NCBI GenBank assembly: GCA_964592375.1
Contig: CAZQDP010000072.1
Location: forward strand, 1 to 10,659
Length of the DNA stretch: 10,659 bases
Source: CAZQDP01 sp964592375
GTDB taxonomy: Bacteria; Bacillota; Clostridia; RUG12999
Reading direction: 5' to 3'
The notes below the pieces were generated by a model. It worked only from the letters and a program-made list of their open reading frames with translations. It ran no database searches and had not been told where the DNA came from. Below, piece after piece: positions 7,996 to 10,659 of the stretch (its first letter is position 1; every line of letters begins with the position of its first letter). Position numbers and translations under genes: made by a program.

Positions 7996-8046
7996 GCAGA
8001 AAAACAGCAAAGGTTTGGCATTTTCCAACCTTTACTCCGCTGTTTT
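7996..8046 (-). terminator. First terminator downstream of the toxin gene
   Basis: A long two-part hairpin: AAAACAGC (8001-8008) with GCTGTTTT (8039-8046), and inside it AAAGGTT-GG (8009-8018) with CCAACCTTT (8025-8033). On the minus strand the stem ends in a run of five T before CTGCG. It lies 77 bases past the darT-like stop codon. With the hairpin at 7866-7902 it forms a double stop for the operon. Confidence 0.72.
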
Positions 8047-8122
8047 AAATATGATTAAATATGTGCTACTAAATTACATATTTTTATTTTAAAATCTATA
8101 AAATAAAATGTGTCTTTGTAAA

Positions 8123-9151
8123 TTACATAAAGTCAAGATCATTAATGCTACGCTCCAAACAAGCCATGACCTTGTTCTCTATAAATAAACTAACTTCAAT
8201 TAGTTTAGCACCTTTATATTCTGGCAACTTACTAAAAACTATGCCCGGAGGATTTAAATAATCTAAGGTTTGGTCAACTTTATGTTCAGCTATAATTGAC
8301 CCATTGGGTGCAATCCACTTGAAAATAAATTCTGCATTTACTGGTTTAAGTTTATTTGAATTCATATTGCCCATTTGTCTTCTTTCAAAATAGCTTTTGT
8401 CATATGAGTCGGCGAAAGAAAAACTAATAGTGCATTTACCAAAGGAAGCCTCCTTAAGAAAAAGACCATTTTTTTCAAACATATCGCTTTTGCATATTTT
8501 TATTTTATCTTTATATTTGTAATACGCTTTGCTGTCTTTTTTCTTAAGTAATGTCATTAATGTGGCTTTCTCTATATCATTTCTACATAATATAACACTT
8601 AAGCTATCATCAATTTTATAGGCGTTTGGATATAATATTTCCGCATGACGAAATTTTCTAGTTTCATCATCCACATATCCTTTGCTATAAATTTTTTTAA
8701 ACTCTAACTTTTCAAAAGCTTCTTCACCTTGTTGTTTTGGCGCTCCGTGTCCAGCTTGACTAAATTCAGAAAATTCAACTTCCGAATTACTAAGTAATTT
8801 ACTTAAGTCAAAAAGAAGAAATATAGGAACAGGAACATTAGCGTTGTCATCACCCGAGTAGCGTAAGTCTTTGTGCTTAAAACCTTCATTGTAAAATTGA
8901 GTTGGTGTTAATGGACGAAAATAAAATCGAGCGAACGAGGTAGCAGTGCTTTCAGTCATATTAATAACCTGAATACTCGCATTATCATTTTCCATAAGCT
9001 TTGTTTCTTTTGCACGAATCCTGCTATACAAAAAACCTGATGAAAGGATGCTAACGGCATTTACAACATCAGTATAATGGAAAGCATATCGTGGCCACCA
9101 CTTTACATCTGCCTCTTCGCAATTTCTTAGAATTGTTTCCAAATATGTCAT
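8123..9151 (-). CDS. darT: DarT-like DNA ADP-ribosyltransferase toxin with C-terminal extension
   Basis: A 342-aa protein. DarT enzymes use NAD+ to add ADP-ribose to bases in single-stranded DNA, blocking replication of the host or an invading phage. The N-terminal about 225 residues carry the DarT pattern: FHYTD (24-28, with the NAD-side His25), a NAVSILSSG helix, ARFYFRPLTPTQFYNEG (74-90, conserved Arg75), VPIFLLFD (108-115), and RHAEILYP (168-175) with the likely catalytic Glu171. The TPTQFYNEG form is closer to DarT1-type toxins than to DarT2; this is from memory of the families. Residues about 232-342 are extra compared with about 200-residue DarT proteins and look like a beta-rich domain I do not recognise. 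The start is ATG at 9151, with GGGAGG nine bases upstream, one base after the antitoxin stop. An in-frame start at 9184 would lie inside darG. Base specificity cannot be read from sequence. Confidence 0.85.
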   Translation of the reverse strand: MTYLETILRNCEEADVKWWPRYAFHYTDVVNAVSILSSGFLYSRIRAKETKLMENDNASIQVINMTESTATSFARFYFRPLTPTQFYNEGFKHKDLRYSGDDNANVPVPIFLLFDLSKLLSNSEVEFSEFSQAGHGAPKQQGEEAFEKLEFKKIYSKGYVDDETRKFRHAEILYPNAYKIDDSLSVILCRNDIEKATLMTLLKKKDSKAYYKYKDKIKICKSDMFEKNGLFLKEASFGKCTISFSFADSYDKSYFERRQMGNMNSNKLKPVNAEFIFKWIAPNGSIIAEHKVDQTLDYLNPPGIVFSKLPEYKGAKLIEVSLFIENKVMACLERSINDLDFM

Positions 9152-9152
9152 A

Positions 9153-10010
9153 TCAACATTCCTCCCATCCAAAAGCACGACCAAGTCCTTCGTTTAATTG
9201 ATATCCCTCGACAAGGTCGTTAGTTTTTGTATTTAGAAGACGAATATTTGAAATATATCCTAAATTAAGCAATAATTCACAAAATAAGTTTTTTTCTATA
9301 TCCGAACCTTTTGAAAAGACCGATTGATTGCGAATTTCATCCCATATTTTATATAACTCATCATATACTATACTTAATTCGTTATTTTTATTTTTAAAAA
9401 TTAATCCCTCATTAGTCTTACTTACAGAAGAATCGGTTGAAAATTGATATGGAAACATTCCACACTGATGTGAAATATCATCAATTAAACCTCTAAAAGA
9501 CATATCCTTAGCATCTTTTCTTAACCAGTCAATAGTTTCCTTTTGGGTTTTATGCTCTGGGGTAGGATCAGTTCCTTCTCCTATATAAATAAAAATATCA
9601 ATTGGAAGAGGCTTTAAATATTTTTCCATAATAGGCCTAACATCATTCCAACTCAATTCACCATTACCACATCCAAGCTTTGGAAAAGCAATCGATGAGA
9701 TATTTTTATCAGCATATGTTTGAACGAATTTTATTAATCCTGACTCAATATACTCTAACTTTGAAGGATATCTCCAGTGCTCTTTTGTAGGGAACAATAG
9801 TATCCAATGATCAGGATAATAATATAACATAAGCTTACCTGTTTTTAATGAATTTTTTTCGCAAACTTTTTTATAAGATTCAAACATTTCTGGATATCTA
9901 TTTTTAAAAGACAAAGCAAGACCTTTTCCCATAACTCCTACAGTGTTCACTGTGTTTACTATAACTTGAGCAGGGCTATTAAAAATATCTCCTTCAATGT
10001 ATTCAAGCAT
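9153..10010 (-). CDS. darG: DarG-like macrodomain antitoxin (DNA ADP-ribosylglycohydrolase)
   Basis: A 285-aa protein. DarG removes ADP-ribose from DNA and also binds DarT through its C-terminal part. Residues 1-155 form a macrodomain: EGDIF at the start; VNTVNTVGVMGKGLALSFK (18-36), the DarG-type loop with the lysine (K29) that DarG uses for hydrolysis; and FPKLGCGNGELSW (109-121), the second substrate loop. Residues about 160-285 are mostly helical and match the position of the toxin-binding domain, though short for the family. The start at 10010 is chosen over the in-frame ATG at 10025 because GGAGGG lies seven bases before it and macrodomains begin at this point. It overlaps the HTH gene by eight bases (ATGCTTGA) and stops one base before darT, so all three should be translationally coupled. 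Placing the antitoxin before the toxin ensures it is made first. Confidence 0.88.
   Translation of the reverse strand: MLEYIEGDIFNSPAQVIVNTVNTVGVMGKGLALSFKNRYPEMFESYKKVCEKNSLKTGKLMLYYYPDHWILLFPTKEHWRYPSKLEYIESGLIKFVQTYADKNISSIAFPKLGCGNGELSWNDVRPIMEKYLKPLPIDIFIYIGEGTDPTPEHKTQKETIDWLRKDAKDMSFRGLIDDISHQCGMFPYQFSTDSSVSKTNEGLIFKNKNNELSIVYDELYKIWDEIRNQSVFSKGSDIEKNLFCELLLNLGYISNIRLLNTKTNDLVEGYQLNEGLGRAFGWEEC
9161..9166 (-). promoter_or_regulatory. Ribosome binding site of the darT-like gene, inside the end of darG
   Basis: GGGAGG on the minus strand lies inside the last codons of the antitoxin gene, nine bases before the toxin ATG at 9151. This spacing is a little long, which may lower toxin translation and couple it to ribosomes finishing darG. 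Confidence 0.65.
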
Positions 10011-10242
10011 TTTCTTTCCCTCCATGTTTTATGTGTATTTTTTCTCCATTAGGTAGAACAAAACTGCACTCAAGGTTGCAGCCAGTAACCATTGCCACTT
10101 CATCAAGATCATCAATAGTAAATGAACCTCGTTTTATCTTTTGCGAGAAAGCTTGTGGTGTCCTGTTCAATCTTTTAGCAATTTCTGATGCTGTTAGATC
10201 AGTTTTGACACATAATATTTTAATTTGTTCATCAATTCTCAT
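10003..10242 (-). CDS. Small HTH (XRE/Cro-like) regulator of the darG-darT operon
   Basis: A 79-aa protein that is nearly all one helix-turn-helix domain: LTASEIAKRLNRTPQAFSQK (about 17-36) is a typical XRE-type pair of DNA-contact helices, followed by a conserved DDLDEVAMVTGCNLECSFVL tail common in small Firmicute regulators. The start is ATG at 10242, with AAGGAGGG five bases upstream; the open frame continues another 27 codons but through the promoter. It is the first gene of the operon and its last eight bases overlap the darG-like start. By analogy with other toxin-antitoxin operons it probably represses its own promoter, where an inverted repeat covers the -35 box. It could instead add to toxin neutralisation. 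The fold is sure; its target is an inference. Confidence 0.85.
   Translation of the reverse strand: MRIDEQIKILCVKTDLTASEIAKRLNRTPQAFSQKIKRGSFTIDDLDEVAMVTGCNLECSFVLPNGEKIHIKHGGKENA
10018..10023 (-). promoter_or_regulatory. Ribosome binding site that fixes the darG-like start
   Basis: GGAGGG on the minus strand sits within the 3' end of the HTH gene, seven bases before the ATG at 10010. It makes that ATG the likely start rather than the in-frame ATG at 10025, which overlaps this site. Confidence 0.75.
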
Positions 10243-10260
10243 AATATCCCTCCTTGCAAT

Positions 10261-10289
10261 ATTATAAACTAATATATTTAATAAGTCAA
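10261..10289 (-). promoter_or_regulatory. Near-consensus promoter of the HTH-darG-darT operon
   Basis: On the minus strand TTGACT (10289-10284) and TATAAT (10266-10261) are separated by 17 bases, 11 of 12 consensus positions. Transcription would start about six to seven bases further on, at or just before the AAGGAGGG site (10255-10248), so the leader would be only about 13 bases. Such a strong promoter implies that it is repressed most of the time. Confidence 0.85.
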
Positions 10290-10308
10290 TATTTTTATTT
10301 AAAATATT
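10288..10308. promoter_or_regulatory. Candidate operator overlapping the -35 box
   Basis: AATATTTT (10288-10295) and AAAATATT (10301-10308) form a perfect 8-bp inverted repeat with a five-base spacer, touching the -35 box at 10284-10289. Its size suits a dimer of a small HTH protein such as the one encoded just downstream. The region is AT-rich, so a chance repeat is possible. Confidence 0.4.
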
Positions 10309-10344
10309 TACATTTTCACCCATGTTCCCCTCAAAAATTTAACC

Positions 10345-10440
10345 TCAATGCATCTGTTTTTCGTTGCCAGTAGAAACACGTACATAGGCACAAACCTTCA
10401 GCCGTTGGTCGGCTGTTGCTATTTTGGACGGTGTAATATC
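10345..10440 (-). pseudogene. Serine recombinase N-terminal remnant
   Basis: The minus-strand frame reads ITPSKIATADQRLKVCAY, then VRVSTGNEKQMH and stop. LKVCAYVRVSTGNEKQ is the N-terminal strand of serine recombinases; the Ser of VST is the nucleophile that attacks DNA. Normally several hundred residues follow, but here the frame ends 17 residues after LK, and no further recombinase sequence is seen to the left. The ATG at 10442 is in a different frame from the motif: one extra base in ATGATATTACACC would restore a normal MIITPSK-like start, so a single-base deletion seems likely. The fragment is non-functional. It shows that a mobile element once lay here and was cut near the present operon. 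Confidence 0.7.
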
Positions 10441-10549
10441 ATGAACGATTTTTCTTTGTATATTTTCGCACCTCGCATTCTACTGTCCAAGGCAGTTCTG
10501 TGCCGTCTCTAAAAACAAAAACCACCTTGCCATCATGCATTACTTTCAT
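10439..10549 (-). CDS. 36-residue ORF upstream of the recombinase remnant
   Basis: The frame begins MKVMHDGKVVFVFRDGTELP, continues WTVECEVRKYTKKNRS, and its TGA overlaps the ATGA at the start of the recombinase remnant. The beta-hairpin-like sequence (two strands around a DG turn) and the stop-start overlap look like a real small gene placed in front of a recombinase, as often seen in clostridial elements. No Shine-Dalgarno is visible before its ATG, because the sequence upstream appears to come from another source, so it may be truncated at its 5' end. Function unknown; it is probably no longer expressed. Confidence 0.45.
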   Translation of the reverse strand: MKVMHDGKVVFVFRDGTELPWTVECEVRKYTKKNRS

Positions 10550-10550
10550 A

Positions 10551-10659
10551 TGGTTTATTGAAGCTAATCGTTATGATGTAAAAAACGGCAATGACCCTAC
10601 GCCAGGTAACATTACAGAGGAAAAAGAAAGCGAACTAGAAGAGTTCATCGACTACGCTA
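10551..10659 (+). CDS. Unrecognised plus-strand gene fragment at the right edge
   Basis: A plus-strand frame reads FIEANRYDVKNGNDPTPGNI and then EEKESELEEFIDYA to the window end. The acidic, soluble character and codon pattern look like real protein, and no stop occurs to the edge. No good start codon with a ribosome site is seen; the frame is open upstream into the antisense of the 36-residue ORF (a GTG at 10500 lacks a ribosome site). It is therefore likely an internal or N-terminally lost piece of a gene continuing to the right. I do not recognise the family. Confidence 0.35.

Larger units (their letters stand above)
7515..8122. other. Gene-poor stretch with hairpins, no supported gene
   Basis: About 600 bases with no convincing coding region on either strand. 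The part 7515-7823 is open in the minus frame of the prenyltransferase-like gene but lacks an initiation signal and recognisable protein content. The part 7826-8046 holds four inverted repeats (listed separately), and 8047-8122 is very AT-rich. I could not find a clear promoter for the gene at 7514. Confidence 0.6.

Noticed and set aside
7940..8046. A CRISPR-like array, suggested by repeated TGCACC motifs and hairpins.
   Set aside because: The motifs are only 6-10 bases, irregularly spaced and partly inverted; there are no regular repeats and spacers and no cas genes.
10243..10323. A 27-codon N-terminal extension of the HTH protein.
   Set aside because: It overlaps the promoter, is made of AT-rich low-complexity codons, and the ATG at 10242 has a strong Shine-Dalgarno.

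Overview
The window looks like a piece of a low-to-mid GC Gram-positive chromosome, probably an anaerobic member of Clostridia. The signs are strong AAGGAGG-type ribosome binding sites, sigma-A-like promoters with 17-bp spacers, a TTG start, a copper-amine-oxidase-N-like stalk domain in a secreted protein, and a clostridial-style serine recombinase remnant. The taxon is an inference; no rRNA or core marker gene is present. All convincing genes lie on the minus strand, so transcription runs right to left.

The left and middle part (about 150-7515) holds three envelope-related genes, each with its own terminator. From right to left these are: a 214-aa cis-prenyltransferase-like protein (UppS superfamily) with altered active-site motifs; a 1421-aa secreted multidomain protein (signal peptide, jelly-roll, stalk domain, putative TIM-barrel hydrolase core, two further jelly-roll/Ig regions); and a 651-aa DUF362 protein with three N-terminal membrane segments. 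The two large genes each have a good promoter directly upstream. They may act at the cell surface, but nothing in the sequence ties them into one pathway.

A gene-poor stretch of about 600 bp (7515-8122) separates these genes from the right part. It contains several hairpins, including two minus-strand terminators and a cluster of TGCACC motifs in competing inverted repeats.

The right part (8123-10289) is clearly more AT-rich and carries the most interesting unit: a tightly coupled three-gene operon. It encodes a 79-aa HTH repressor-like protein, a DarG-like macrodomain antitoxin, and a DarT-like ADP-ribosyltransferase toxin with about 110 extra C-terminal residues. It has a near-consensus promoter with an inverted repeat over the -35 box, and each gene has a Shine-Dalgarno placed in or against the end of the previous gene. 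By homology this is a DarTG-type DNA ADP-ribosylation toxin-antitoxin or anti-phage module, in the less familiar order regulator-antitoxin-toxin.

Upstream of this operon (10345-10549) lie a decayed serine recombinase N-terminus and a 36-codon companion ORF. At the edge an unrelated plus-strand reading frame begins. Together these suggest the module sits in the debris of a mobile element.
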